In this document: piece by piece, positions 39,129 to 46,933 of the stretch | Layout: every line of letters begins with the position of its first letter | How positions within the stretch are numbered: the stretch's first letter is position 1 | NCBI GenBank assembly: GCA_001799565.1 | Contig: MGTS01000002.1 | Location: 1 to 64,000 of the forward strand | DNA length: 64,000 nt | Source: Elusimicrobia bacterium GWA2_51_34 | GTDB lineage: Bacteria; Elusimicrobiota; Elusimicrobia; Elusimicrobiales; UBA9959 | Direction: 5' to 3' | The notes under the pieces: model-generated | Databases searched by the model: none | Told to the model about the DNA's origin: nothing | The model's input: only the letters and a program-made list of their open reading frames with translations | Position numbers and translations under genes: made by a program

Positions 39129-39689
39129 ATGGCCAAAATACTTGTTGCAGACGACAACGGTATGGCGCGCGACCCGCTTTCCGTTTTGCTTGCGAACGCC
39201 AAGCACGAGGTGTTTGCCGCGATAGAGCGTATGTTCGGGTTGCGACGCGGGGGAAAGCTTCCCGGGTCTGAGGCGGGTAAGCCGGCGGAGAACCCCGCTG
39301 CCAAAATTTTGTCCGGTCCGGCCGCGGGGCTCGTGCTTATAGCCGACGATGACCCGGAAACGCGCGCGGTACTGCGCCGCTTTCTGGCGACGCTTGATTG
39401 CGAAACCATTGAGGCGGAAGACGGGCCTGCGGCGCTTGAGCTTGCGCGCGCGCGCAGGCCGGATATTGTGCTGCTTGATGTTTTTATGCCGAAAAAAAAC
39501 GGCGTGGATGTGCTTAAAGAGCTGGCGCCTGAAATGCCGCGTACCGGTTTCATTATGGTTACCGGCAATGAAGACGAGGAGGTTGCGCGCGAATGCCTGG
39601 AATCCGGCGCTTTTGATTACGTCTCAAAGCCGGTGAATATTGACGTCCTGGGTAACACCATAAAAGCCCGCCTGCCGCCGCATCAATAA
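39129..39689 (+). CDS. Receiver protein with an extra truncated receiver at the N-terminus
   Basis: About 186 residues. Residues 1-32 (MAKILVADDNGMARDPLSVL to EVFAAIE) are the first strand and helix of a receiver that then stops. A 35-residue linker follows, and then a complete receiver (about 70-180) with IADDDPE, acceptor Asp in IVLLDVFMPK, Thr in MVTGNE and Lys in VSKPVN. GGAG lies before ATG 39129. It looks like a tandem receiver protein that lost most of its first domain by in-frame deletion. Confidence 0.82.
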   Translation: MAKILVADDNGMARDPLSVLLANAKHEVFAAIERMFGLRRGGKLPGSEAGKPAENPAAKILSGPAAGLVLIADDDPETRAVLRRFLATLDCETIEAEDGPAALELARARRPDIVLLDVFMPKKNGVDVLKELAPEMPRTGFIMVTGNEDEEVARECLESGAFDYVSKPVNIDVLGNTIKARLPPHQ

Positions 39690-39693
39690 CCGG

Positions 39694-39709
39694 AGGACAC
39701 CAGTGTCCT
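39694..39709 (+). terminator. Weak hairpin after the receiver gene
   Basis: AGGACAC-CA-GTGTCCT forms a short hairpin followed by TATATTT, 5 nt after the stop codon. The T-run is interrupted and the loop is tight, so terminator function is only possible. Confidence 0.3.
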
Positions 39710-39737
39710 TATATTTAATATCCGATTATAACTCTGC

Positions 39738-39838
39738 GTCTGTATTATGACGCCGCTTTAAAGCAAGCTGAGACTACTGAATTTTCGTTTCACTCGCTTC
39801 GGCACACGTTCGCGAGCCATTTTATAAAGCTTACCCAT
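39738..39838 (+). pseudogene. Remnant of a tyrosine recombinase (integrase) C-terminal domain
   Basis: One frame of this short stretch reads LYYDAALKQAETTEFSFHSLR followed by HTFASHFIKLTHD. This is the H-x-x-R region of the phage-integrase/XerCD catalytic domain (His-Ser-Leu-Arg-His-Thr-Phe-Ala-Ser). The upstream catalytic Arg, the downstream GH box and the Tyr are missing. The frame then runs into the promoter region of the adjacent ATPase gene. I read it as the decayed end of an integrated element, next to an ATPase gene and 1.4 kb from a tRNA gene. Confidence 0.6.
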
Positions 39839-39868
39839 GACCTATACAGAAGCAGGCAGTTGCACATT

Positions 39869-39897
39869 GAAATTCGAAAGTATCACTTTCGAATTTC
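39869..39897. promoter_or_regulatory. Perfect 13-bp palindrome (operator candidate) before the AAA/DUF4143 ATPase
   Basis: GAAATTCGAAAGT (39869-39881), 3-nt centre, ACTTTCGAATTTC (39885-39897): a perfect inverted repeat. A TATAAT -10-like box follows at 39902-39907 and the ATG at 39913 only 5 nt later, so the transcript may be leaderless or start further upstream. The site sits where a repressor would block transcription. Confidence 0.6.
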
Positions 39898-39912
39898 ATG
39901 GTATAATAAAAC

Positions 39913-41070
39913 ATGCAAATAAAACGTCCCGCATTATTACGGCATTTGAAAGCTTCTGTAAAACGCAACCGTGTAACCGCTCTTATCGGTCCGCGACAGT
40001 GCGGCAAAACCACGCTGGCGCGGCAACTGGTCAACGTAGAGTCTATTAATTACTTTGACCTTGAGGACCCGGCAAGTTTGGCCAGGCTTGCCGAGCCCGC
40101 CACCGCATTGCGTGAACTGAAAGGGTTAATTGTAATTGATGAAATTCAGCGAAAGCCGGAATTATTCCCCGTAATAAGAGTGCTGGCGGACCGTACCCCG
40201 CTGCCGGCGAAGTTTTTGGTTTTAGGCAGCGCTTCACCGGCGCTTCTGCGGCAATCTTCGGAATCTCTGGCTGGCCGCGTTGAAACCATCGCCATAAGCG
40301 GCTTTAGTCTTTGTGAAACAGGTATTAAGTCGCACTTGCGTCAGTGGCTTAGGGGCGGGTTCCCGCCATCCTTCCTGGCCAAAACGGAAGCCGACAGCCT
40401 GGCCTGGCGGAAAAATTTTATACAAACATTTATTGAGCGCGACCTCCATCAATGGGGAATAGGCGTTCCCCCGGCTGCATTAATGCGTTTTTGGGCGATG
40501 CTGGCGCATTACCACGGTGATACCTGGAGCGCCGCCGAACCGGCCCGGGCTTTAGGGATAAGCGAGCCTACCGTCAGACATTATCTGGACATTTTGTCCG
40601 GCATTTTCATGGTTAGGCAGCTCCAGCCATGGCACGCCAGCCTGAAAAAAAGGCAGGTTAAGGCGCCAAAAATATATTTTCGCGACACCGGCCTGCTTCA
40701 TCAGATGCTCGGAATTCTCTCAGAAAAAGACCTGTATATGCACCCGAAATACGGCAAATCCTGGGAAGGGTATATTATTGAAGAAACAATAAAAGCGACA
40801 GAGCCGGATGCCGCGTATTATTGGGCTACGCATGGCGGAGCGGAACTGGATCTTCTGCTGGTTAAAAACGGAAGGATGCTGGGCGTTGAATGTAAGCGCG
40901 TGGATGCGCCGCGCCTGACGCCTTCAATGGTTATGGCGCAGAAAGACCTTAAGCTTGAGCAGATTGCCGTTATATATCCCGGCAATAAGCGTTATTCGCT
41001 GCAAGACAAGGTGCACGCGGTGCCTTTTGAGGCGATGGCGGATGGAATGAAGGGTTTGTTCGGCAAGTAG
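39913..41070 (+). CDS. AAA ATPase with DUF4143 domain
   Basis: 385 residues: an AAA_14 P-loop domain with Walker A GPRQCGKTTLA (about 26-36) and Walker B GLIVIDEIQ, a SASPAL sensor-like motif, then a winged-helix/DUF4143 domain (about 200-360) ending in a nuclease-like fold with ELDLLLVKNG and VECKR. Such proteins are common, move between genomes and have no settled function; some resemble toxin or defence ATPases. The upstream palindrome and TATAAT suggest self-regulated expression. It lies next to an integrase remnant and tRNA-Phe, consistent with horizontal acquisition. Confidence 0.88.
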   Translation: MQIKRPALLRHLKASVKRNRVTALIGPRQCGKTTLARQLVNVESINYFDLEDPASLARLAEPATALRELKGLIVIDEIQRKPELFPVIRVLADRTPLPAKFLVLGSASPALLRQSSESLAGRVETIAISGFSLCETGIKSHLRQWLRGGFPPSFLAKTEADSLAWRKNFIQTFIERDLHQWGIGVPPAALMRFWAMLAHYHGDTWSAAEPARALGISEPTVRHYLDILSGIFMVRQLQPWHASLKKRQVKAPKIYFRDTGLLHQMLGILSEKDLYMHPKYGKSWEGYIIEETIKATEPDAAYYWATHGGAELDLLLVKNGRMLGVECKRVDAPRLTPSMVMAQKDLKLEQIAVIYPGNKRYSLQDKVHAVPFEAMADGMKGLFGK

Positions 41071-41267
41071 TTATAACATATGAAAAAATACGTAAGGCCT
41101 CTGTTGCGGCTTGGCAGTCGGCTATTCGCTTGTCAAAGCAGCATTTACGGTCAAAATATGCCAAATTTGGCTTCTGAGTGGGCACCAATATGGACACCAA
41201 GCCCTTCCGAAACCTTACCTGCTTTTCCAAAAAATGCTAATATTGTCAATGTAGAAATACCACGAAT

Positions 41268-41339
41268 GCCGCGGTAGCTCAGTGGTAGAGCACTGGTCTG
41301 AAAAACCAGGTGTCGTTGGTTCGATCCCAACCCGCGGCA
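41268..41339 (+). tRNA. tRNA-Phe (GAA)
   Basis: Cloverleaf visible: acceptor GCCGCGG (41268-41274) pairs with CCGCGGC (41332-41338), D arm GCTC/GAGC, anticodon arm CTGGT/ACCAG with loop CTGAAAA (anticodon GAA), T arm GTTGG/CCAAC with TTCGATC loop, discriminator A. CCA is not encoded. A 5' flank of about 200 nt (41071-41267) has no gene. Confidence 0.95.
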
Positions 41340-41412
41340 GGTTTAGCAGTACAGGTGGATAGGCTGCCCGCCAAACAGCCGGCGGGTCCGCTTGAGGCGG
41401 ATAGGCAATTAG

Positions 41413-41499
41413 ACTATTAGGTAAGGCCGTCTGATGGCCATAGGCCTTGATACGGCACTGGCATAGCCTTGAACCAGATTTTACTAACAGCCTAATAGC
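41413..41499. repeat. 33-nt dispersed hairpin (copy 1) inside a larger inverted repeat
   Basis: The 33-nt unit (41426-41458) begins GCCGTCTGAT and ends TACGGCAC. Outer stem GCCGT/ACGGC, inner stem GGCC-ATA-GGCC. It is enclosed by CTATTAGG (41413-41420) and CTATTAGG's complement (41492-41499). Two other copies lie at 54725-54757 and 59118-59150. It occupies the gap between tRNA-Phe and the next receiver gene, which also holds a CCCGCC/GGCGGG hairpin near 41369-41390. Confidence 0.75.
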
Positions 41500-41533
41500 G
41501 CCTATAGCCTTCACCTAAACAATCTGGATAGAT

Positions 41534-41905
41534 ATGCCCATGATACAGAAGATACTTGTAGCCGACGACGATTTGGACATGCTTGAGTTGTTGAAGACGC
41601 TGCTTTCAAAGGCGGGGTACGCGGTGATAACCGCTGAAAACGGACTGGAAGCGGTTGAAAAAGCCCAAAAAGAGCTGCCCGCTCTGGTTATGCTTGATAT
41701 ACATATGCCGCAGATGGACGGCCTGCAGGCCTGCAAAGCGATAAAATCCGGACAGCTCACTAAATCGGTGCCGGTGGTGATGCTGACTGTTGAAGGCAGC
41801 ATGTCGGAAATACAGCAGGCTATGGGCTACGGCGCTAAAACCTACCTTACAAAACCCTCCAGCAGCGAAGAAATACTGAAAGTGGTGAAAAGTATACTTT
41901 CATAA
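41534..41905 (+). CDS. Stand-alone receiver protein
   Basis: 123 residues, a single receiver: VADDDLD, acceptor Asp in LVMLDIHMPQ, Thr in VMLTVEG and Lys in LTKPSS. It is alone on the + strand, between tRNA-Phe and the - strand gene block, and ends at a bidirectional terminator. The first two Met residues (41534 and 41540) are equally possible starts. Confidence 0.87.
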   Translation: MPMIQKILVADDDLDMLELLKTLLSKAGYAVITAENGLEAVEKAQKELPALVMLDIHMPQMDGLQACKAIKSGQLTKSVPVVMLTVEGSMSEIQQAMGYGAKTYLTKPSSSEEILKVVKSILS

Positions 41906-41910
41906 AACAA

Positions 41911-41933
41911 GTGATTAAGTGATTAAGTGATTT
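41911..41933. repeat. 8-bp tandem array, left arm (GTGATTAA)
   Basis: GTGATTAA, GTGATTAA, GTGATT directly after the receiver gene. The inverted partner lies at 41996-42025, and the bidirectional terminator sits in the loop between them. Confidence 0.85.
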
Positions 41934-41944
41934 TGTTTGGGAAA

Positions 41945-41982
41945 AGAAAAGAACGGCCTGATATTTCAAGCCGTTCTTTTTA
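41945..41982. terminator. Bidirectional rho-independent terminator between convergent genes
   Basis: AAGAACGGC (41949-41957) pairs with GCCGTTCTT (41970-41978), with a T-run on the + strand and an A-run (41942-41950) that gives U residues on the - strand. It separates the + strand receiver from the - strand rlmI gene. Confidence 0.85.
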
Positions 41983-41995
41983 CTTACTCTTACTC

Positions 41996-42025
41996 AATCA
42001 CTTAATCACTCATTACTAAATCACT
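41996..42025. repeat. 8-bp tandem array, right arm, overlapping the rlmI stop
   Basis: AATCACTT, AATCACTC, ATTACTAA, ATCACT: inverse complement of the array at 41911. The last codons of rlmI (Val-Ile-stop, stop at 42016-42018) lie inside it. Confidence 0.85.
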
Positions 42026-43203
42026 CGCAACAATGCGAAATGCAGATATTCGGTTTCGGGCATGTTGAGGAGTATCGGATGGTCTTTAGCCTGTGAGCGC
42101 AGCTCTAAGAGTATTGTTTTTCTGCCAGCCTTTGCCGCCGCCTCGGCGAGGATACCGGTAAAAATTTCACGCGAAATGTGGTGAGAGCAGGATGAAACGG
42201 CAAGCAGTCCGCCTTCCGGCAGGGCGGATAGCGCCTGGGTGTTCAGCCTTATAAAAAGTTTTGCGGCCTGGTTAAGATTCTTTTTACTCCGCACGAAATT
42301 CGGCGGATCAAGCAGTATGAAATCCGGCTGCTCCGGCAGTTCTTTGCGCGAAGCCGCCGACAAGATCCTTTCCGCGTCTTCTTTCTTAAATACTATTTTT
42401 TCTTCAAGGCCGTTCAGCGCCGCGTTTTCTTCCGCCAGTTCCACGGCAGACTGCGAGGAATCCACCGCCCATATTTTTTGCGCGCCGGAGGCGGACGCGG
42501 TCACGGCGAAGCCGCCCAGGTAAGTATAAAGGTCAAGCACTTTTCTTCCCTTGAAATAAGGGGCCATGGCGGCCCTGTTTTCACGCTGGTCAAAATACCA
42601 GCCGGTTTTTTGCCCTTCCGAAAGGCGCACTTTATATTTCAGTCCGTTTTCCTCTATAACGGCGGTTTCCGGCATTTCCCCGAAAACGCTTTCTTCGTAA
42701 AGCTCAAGGCCTTCCAGCGTTCTGAAAGGGTGTGTATTTTTTAGAAGAACGGCTTTCGGGCGCAGCAATTGTTTCGCGGCGTCAAGTATTTCAGTTTTAA
42801 GCTTTTCAGTTCCGGCCGACAGCATTTCCATTACCAGATAATCACCGTAGCGGTCTATTATAAGCCCCGGCAGGCCGTCGGACTCGCCGTAGCACAGGCG
42901 GCAGAATCGCTCCACCCCGAGGGCTTTGCGGTACTCCATGGCGGCTTTCAGGCGGTCCGATACTAAATCGCCGTTGAGTTCCAGCGTGCCGTTCTTCAGC
43001 AGGCGCATGGCGATAAGGCTGCGCGGGTTGAAAAAACCGATCCCCGCTGGTTTGCCGTCCGGGTAGAGCAACCCGCAAATAGAGCCCGGCTCTATTGTTT
43101 TATCAACGGTAACAAGCTCGTTTGAGAACACCCAAAGGTGCCCCCCGGCTATTCTCTTGCCGCCATCGGGTTTTAATTGCAGAGTTTTTATTTGGGTTTT
43201 CAT
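42016..43203 (-). CDS. rlmI: 23S rRNA cytosine-C5 methyltransferase, RlmI family
   Basis: 395 residues: N-terminal PUA-like domain (1-75, GHLWVFSNEL), a central EEHYGI-type region with LPGLIIDRYGDYLV, and a class I SAM methyltransferase domain (about 215-395) with VLDLYTYLGGFAV for SAM binding, ILLDPPNFVRSKK as the DPP motif and SSCSHH with the catalytic Cys. Length matches the RlmI/YccW family, which methylates 23S rRNA. No clear Shine-Dalgarno precedes the ATG. The C-terminal RVI-stop comes from the repeat array. Confidence 0.88.
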   Translation of the reverse strand: MKTQIKTLQLKPDGGKRIAGGHLWVFSNELVTVDKTIEPGSICGLLYPDGKPAGIGFFNPRSLIAMRLLKNGTLELNGDLVSDRLKAAMEYRKALGVERFCRLCYGESDGLPGLIIDRYGDYLVMEMLSAGTEKLKTEILDAAKQLLRPKAVLLKNTHPFRTLEGLELYEESVFGEMPETAVIEENGLKYKVRLSEGQKTGWYFDQRENRAAMAPYFKGRKVLDLYTYLGGFAVTASASGAQKIWAVDSSQSAVELAEENAALNGLEEKIVFKKEDAERILSAASRKELPEQPDFILLDPPNFVRSKKNLNQAAKLFIRLNTQALSALPEGGLLAVSSCSHHISREIFTGILAEAAAKAGRKTILLELRSQAKDHPILLNMPETEYLHFALLRVI

Positions 43204-43241
43204 AAAAAATATTATTAATCCGGCAAATTCATCCCCCCGGA

Positions 43242-43264
43242 CCCGTCCGCCTTAGGCGGACGGG
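43242..43264 (-). repeat. 10-bp hairpin directly after the SAM hydrolase stop
   Basis: CCCGTCCGCC, TTA, GGCGGACGGG forms a perfect 10-bp stem with a 3-nt loop, starting at the base after the stop codon on the - strand. No U-run follows, so it may stabilise an mRNA 3' end. Similar CCGCC-TNN-GGCGG cores occur near 41380 and at 58567-58583, as in REP-type elements. Confidence 0.65.
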
Positions 43265-44050
43265 TTATTCATCAATTGAGGTTATGGCCTCCACCTGGGT
43301 GCCGATGGAAACTCCGAAGGTCCTGGCAAAATTTCCGTTCCGCACAGAAAGTTCCAGGAAGCCGGAGGAGCCTATAAGCGCCAGTTCTGAGCCTTCATTT
43401 ACCGAAGCGTATGTCAGTTTAAGGCCTTTAATAAGATGATCTGAAACAGTAAAAATGGTTTTGGCGTTTATGTGATGCTGAGTTATATTGGCTATGGCGT
43501 TGCCGAAATGGTCTATGGCGATTATCTGGCCTATAACGCGGTTGCCGGTTTTTTTAGGGTGGGGGAAGGGAAATTTACGGTGACCGGTGAACAGCGGGCC
43601 TATTTTTCCTTCCGCCAGGCCCTTGGCCACGGCTGCCGCCACCGGGGCTATTATGTCGCGGCCGTGAAAAGTGGAGCTGATGCGGTTTAAAAACAGCGAG
43701 GTGTTGTTTATGAAACGGGCCTCTTCTATTTTTTCTATTTCCTCCACCCAGCTTATAAGGCCGTTGTCCGGGGCTATGAACTGGTAATTTTTAGTTCTGG
43801 CCCAGATTATGCCGCGCCCTGTGCCCACCGTGGGGTCCACCACCGCCATAAATAAAGTGCCTTTAGGCATATAGGGCATGGAGGACATAAGGAAAAAAGC
43901 GGCTGTCCGTATATCCTGGGGCGGTATGTGGTGGGTGATGTCAATAATACTGAGCCCGGGGTTTTTTGACAGCAAAACGCCTTTCATCGTGCCCACAAAG
44001 GGGTCGTTGGTGCCGAAGTCTGAAAGCAGGGCGATGGTATTGGTTTTCAT
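43265..44050 (-). CDS. S-adenosylmethionine hydrolase (SAM hydroxide adenosyltransferase, DUF62)
   Basis: 261 residues, the length of the family. Motifs include the N-terminal LLSDFGTNDPFVGTMKG, VVDPTVGTGRG, APDNGLISW and FHGRDIIAPVAA, which form the substrate site and the Asp-His-Arg set used to cleave SAM to adenosine and methionine. The C-terminal half has AIDHFGNAIANI as in SAM hydrolases and fluorinases; the hydrolase is much commoner. The gene starts just after the heptad array at 44064 and lacks a clear Shine-Dalgarno. Confidence 0.88.
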   Translation of the reverse strand: MKTNTIALLSDFGTNDPFVGTMKGVLLSKNPGLSIIDITHHIPPQDIRTAAFFLMSSMPYMPKGTLFMAVVDPTVGTGRGIIWARTKNYQFIAPDNGLISWVEEIEKIEEARFINNTSLFLNRISSTFHGRDIIAPVAAAVAKGLAEGKIGPLFTGHRKFPFPHPKKTGNRVIGQIIAIDHFGNAIANITQHHINAKTIFTVSDHLIKGLKLTYASVNEGSELALIGSSGFLELSVRNGNFARTFGVSIGTQVEAITSIDE

Positions 44051-44063
44051 GAGTTAAGAGGCG

Positions 44064-44132
44064 GCAGGTAGCAGGTATCAGGTAGCAGGCAGAATTTTTT
44101 CGCCTGTGACCTGCAACCTGTCACCTGTAACC
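44064..44132. repeat. Paired heptad arrays (GCAGGTA / CCTGTGA types)
   Basis: Left arm 44064-44092: GCAGGTA, GCAGGTA, TCAGGTA, GCAGGCA. Right arm 44103-44132: CCTGTGA, CCTGCAA, CCTGTCA, CCTGTAA, CC. The arms pair around a loop containing ATTTTTT. They fill the whole gap between pyrE and the SAM hydrolase. Confidence 0.85.
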
Positions 44133-44138
44133 TTCATG

Positions 44139-44735
44139 CTATTCCTGTCCGTGAGCTCGGTGGTGTGTTGAGCCGGGCACGGTCAGCGGCATCTTCTGGC
44201 CGCAAAGGGGACAATTGTCCGGCGGGAAAAGCTGAAGGGGATAGGAAATAAGGCCCCTAACCGGCACATTAAGAGCGAGGTCACCGGTGGAACGGTCAAC
44301 TATGGCGGCCACGCCTATTACCTTGGCGCGATATCCGCGCGCGAGATTTACGGCCTCCGCGCAGAGGCGGCCCGTGTTAAGCACGTCGTCAACCACCAGC
44401 ACGCGTTCGCCTTCCGAAATCTTGAAATCCCTTTTAAGCACCATCACGCCGTTTATTTTTTCGGTAAATATGGCGCGCGCCTTTTTCACGCGGGCCACTT
44501 CCTGGCCTATAACCACCGAGCCGAGAGAGGGGGAAATAACCACATTTATTTCCTGCGGAAATTTCAGGGCCATTTCACGCGCCACCTTCTGCGCCAGGTG
44601 AGGGTATTGCAGCAAAAGGGAGGTCTGTATATAGGTTTGTGAGTGAAATCCCGACGGCAGTTGAAAATGGCCGTTTAAAACAGCGCCGTGTTCCTGTAAA
44701 AGGCCCACCACATCCAGTTTCCCAAGTTTTGACAT
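44139..44735 (-). CDS. pyrE: Orotate phosphoribosyltransferase
   Basis: 198 residues. Makes orotidine monophosphate from orotate and PRPP. The PRPP-binding loop reads VLVVDDVLNTG, and the N-terminal GHFQLPSGFHS and VISPSLGSVVIGQEVA match bacterial PyrE. The C-terminus carries a CPLCGQK pair and a His-rich tail not needed for the fold. GGAGG precedes the ATG, whose A is the last base of the AsmA-like gene's TAA, so translation is coupled. The only other pyrimidine gene in the window would be expected elsewhere. Confidence 0.9.
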   Translation of the reverse strand: MSKLGKLDVVGLLQEHGAVLNGHFQLPSGFHSQTYIQTSLLLQYPHLAQKVAREMALKFPQEINVVISPSLGSVVIGQEVARVKKARAIFTEKINGVMVLKRDFKISEGERVLVVDDVLNTGRLCAEAVNLARGYRAKVIGVAAIVDRSTGDLALNVPVRGLISYPLQLFPPDNCPLCGQKMPLTVPGSTHHRAHGQE

Positions 44736-46933
44736 TATTGTTTGCCTCCTATAAAGCTCCTCAGACGCTTAAAATCGATCCCTACGTTTTTTTTGGCCGC
44801 CGCTTTTATGATATCTCCGCTGTTTTTGGGGCTTATCATATTTATGTCGGGCTTGTTCATTTTGCCTTCAATGGTAAAAGCAAGCGCCGGTTTGCCGCTT
44901 GAGTCCGTCATGGCTTCCGGCAGGCTTCCCATATCGTAGTACTTACTGGATATTGTATAAATTTTAAGCTTCATGGTTTCGTCTGAAAAATTAAGCTCGC
45001 CTTCGGCGTAGGTGGAAAAATCCCTTCCTTCCATGAAAAAATTTTTCACCTGCACGCGGCCCGAATTAAGCATATAGTCCCCGCCCATGGAATTAAAAGC
45101 CGCTTCTTTCAGTTTGTAGCCGAACTTAAGCGCACCCATGCGGTTCATGCGGTAAACTAAAAGAATGGGCATAGAAACTATGTAGAAAACGCGGTCCCGC
45201 TCCGAGGTTTTCTGCACATCGTAGAAAGTGCCGCTGCCGGTTTTTATTGACACCGGCCCTTTGACTTTCTCAATAGAGCCAGTAATATTTTTGAGGTTCG
45301 CCGATAAGTTAAAGTTCCTCGCGTCAAAATATTCATGCTTGAAAAAATCCGCCTTGTAAAGCAATTTAAAGGACGAGAATCCGCTGGGAACCGAATTCTT
45401 CATCTTTCGTATCCAGGCTATTTCCGATTTGTATGCTGTTTTTTTTCCGCTTCTTTGCACGAGTTTTTTAAAATCAAGTATGAAATTCCAGGCTTCTTTA
45501 TAGGTGAGCGCCGAAGAGTAGCCTATAAAATCAACAGCTTTTTTGTCGGTTAGGGGGGCGTGTATGGCTATTCGGCCGCGCAACGGTTCGCCGTTCAGCC
45601 TGCCTGAATAATTTATGTCAAAAAGTTCTTTTGAAAGGCTTGTCTTTGCGTCCAGCCCGGTCAGTTTTGCCTTGCCCAGGGCAAATTTGCCTTTTGTTAT
45701 ATTGAGAAGGTTGCGTTTGAGATTCTCTCCGAGAAGCACTGAAAAATCCGCTTCCTGACAGCGCAGGTCCTTATACGTGAAAGAGGTTTTGTAGGAGTTC
45801 AGCGTGAGATTTAAAAGACTGGAGCCGTTCGGTCCGCCGGAAAAACTCACGCTCCCTTTCGCTATTCCCCAGGCGCCCGTTACCGGCAGGCCAACACCCG
45901 ATTTTTCCAGGCGAGCCAGGTTAAAGGCCGGGACCGACGCGTTGACAGCGTAGGAAAAGGCGGGAGAGCTGAAATCAAAAGTTCCGCGCGCGTTTATTTT
46001 AAGCGGGGCGATGTAAGCGGAAACCGCTGCGACTTTAGTGGAGATAAACACCGAGTTTATCTCCCAGGTGGTGCGCGGCGCGTAAAAGTTGTGCGGCGAG
46101 CGCCAGAAGGCTGAAATTTCGGAGGAGTTGAAATCCTGAAGTTCCACTTTCAGTTTTATTTCCGGGTGCCTGAAATTTTTTAATTTTCCGGTTATCCGCG
46201 CGGACTTGTTAAGCAGGGAGATCTCTGTTTTAAGCTCGTCCACAGAAGCCTTCTCCCAGTCAAAACCGGCCAGGTTAATGGAACCCTCCGAGTAGAGGCG
46301 CCCCTCGTAATATTTGCCCGGCGTAGTGTTTTTTAAAAAAAACGCGACGGAGAATGTGGCGCTTTGGCCGGGCGTAAAATCGTTAAGTTTGATGTTCACG
46401 TTTTCAAGCGCGTATTGCCTGGCGCTGGTCTGGTCTTTTATCACAAGCGTGCCGTCTTTTATTTCGGCCTCGTTTATCTTATCCAGCCGGTTCGTTTTAG
46501 GCGTGCTTCTGTAAGCCGTTACAATATCGGATAAATTCCAGGTTTTGTCTTTTTTTTTCAGCAGGGTTATTTTCGGCGCGACGAAAACCAGGCTGTTTAT
46601 TTCAATTTTTTTGTTTATGAGCGGCAGAAAGCGGTATGCGGCGTAAATATAATCGGCTTCAATAAAGTTTTGCGCGGCGGCATCCGGTTCTATAACTTTT
46701 AAACCTTTTATTTTTATCTCTCCGGTTAAAGAGAGCCTGGCGTATTCTATATGCACCGTCCGTTTAAAAAGTTCCTGCAGCTGGTTGGTGACAACGGCTT
46801 CAAGGTCTGAAGGCTTGAACATCACCTTTACCGTTATCAGGGCCGTAACCGCCAGAAGCGCCGCGAAAAGCAGTGGCAGGACTATAAGCCTGGGCAGTAT
46901 TTTCTTTGTCAGCTTTATGACCCTGTGTTTCAT
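44735..46933 (-). CDS. AsmA-like envelope protein
   Basis: 732 residues: one N-terminal transmembrane helix (about 14-36) followed by a long beta-rich periplasmic region. The start shows the AsmA pattern VTNQLQELFKRTVHIEYARLS and IKIKGLKVIEP. The C-terminal part (FSDETMKLKIYTISSKYYD, AFTIEGKMNKPDINMISP) matches the AsmA_2 end domain. Members are bridge-like proteins linked to lipid transport between membranes. It overlaps the M50-like gene by 4 nt and pyrE by 1 nt. A shorter relative lies at 57350. Confidence 0.78.
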   Translation of the reverse strand: MKHRVIKLTKKILPRLIVLPLLFAALLAVTALITVKVMFKPSDLEAVVTNQLQELFKRTVHIEYARLSLTGEIKIKGLKVIEPDAAAQNFIEADYIYAAYRFLPLINKKIEINSLVFVAPKITLLKKKDKTWNLSDIVTAYRSTPKTNRLDKINEAEIKDGTLVIKDQTSARQYALENVNIKLNDFTPGQSATFSVAFFLKNTTPGKYYEGRLYSEGSINLAGFDWEKASVDELKTEISLLNKSARITGKLKNFRHPEIKLKVELQDFNSSEISAFWRSPHNFYAPRTTWEINSVFISTKVAAVSAYIAPLKINARGTFDFSSPAFSYAVNASVPAFNLARLEKSGVGLPVTGAWGIAKGSVSFSGGPNGSSLLNLTLNSYKTSFTYKDLRCQEADFSVLLGENLKRNLLNITKGKFALGKAKLTGLDAKTSLSKELFDINYSGRLNGEPLRGRIAIHAPLTDKKAVDFIGYSSALTYKEAWNFILDFKKLVQRSGKKTAYKSEIAWIRKMKNSVPSGFSSFKLLYKADFFKHEYFDARNFNLSANLKNITGSIEKVKGPVSIKTGSGTFYDVQKTSERDRVFYIVSMPILLVYRMNRMGALKFGYKLKEAAFNSMGGDYMLNSGRVQVKNFFMEGRDFSTYAEGELNFSDETMKLKIYTISSKYYDMGSLPEAMTDSSGKPALAFTIEGKMNKPDINMISPKNSGDIIKAAAKKNVGIDFKRLRSFIGGKQ

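Noticed and set aside
39837-40049. Open frame overlapping the ATPase start
   Set aside because: Translates the palindrome and the out-of-frame ATPase start.
41071-41267. Gene in the 5' flank of tRNA-Phe
   Set aside because: Short frames only, without ribosome sites or known motifs.
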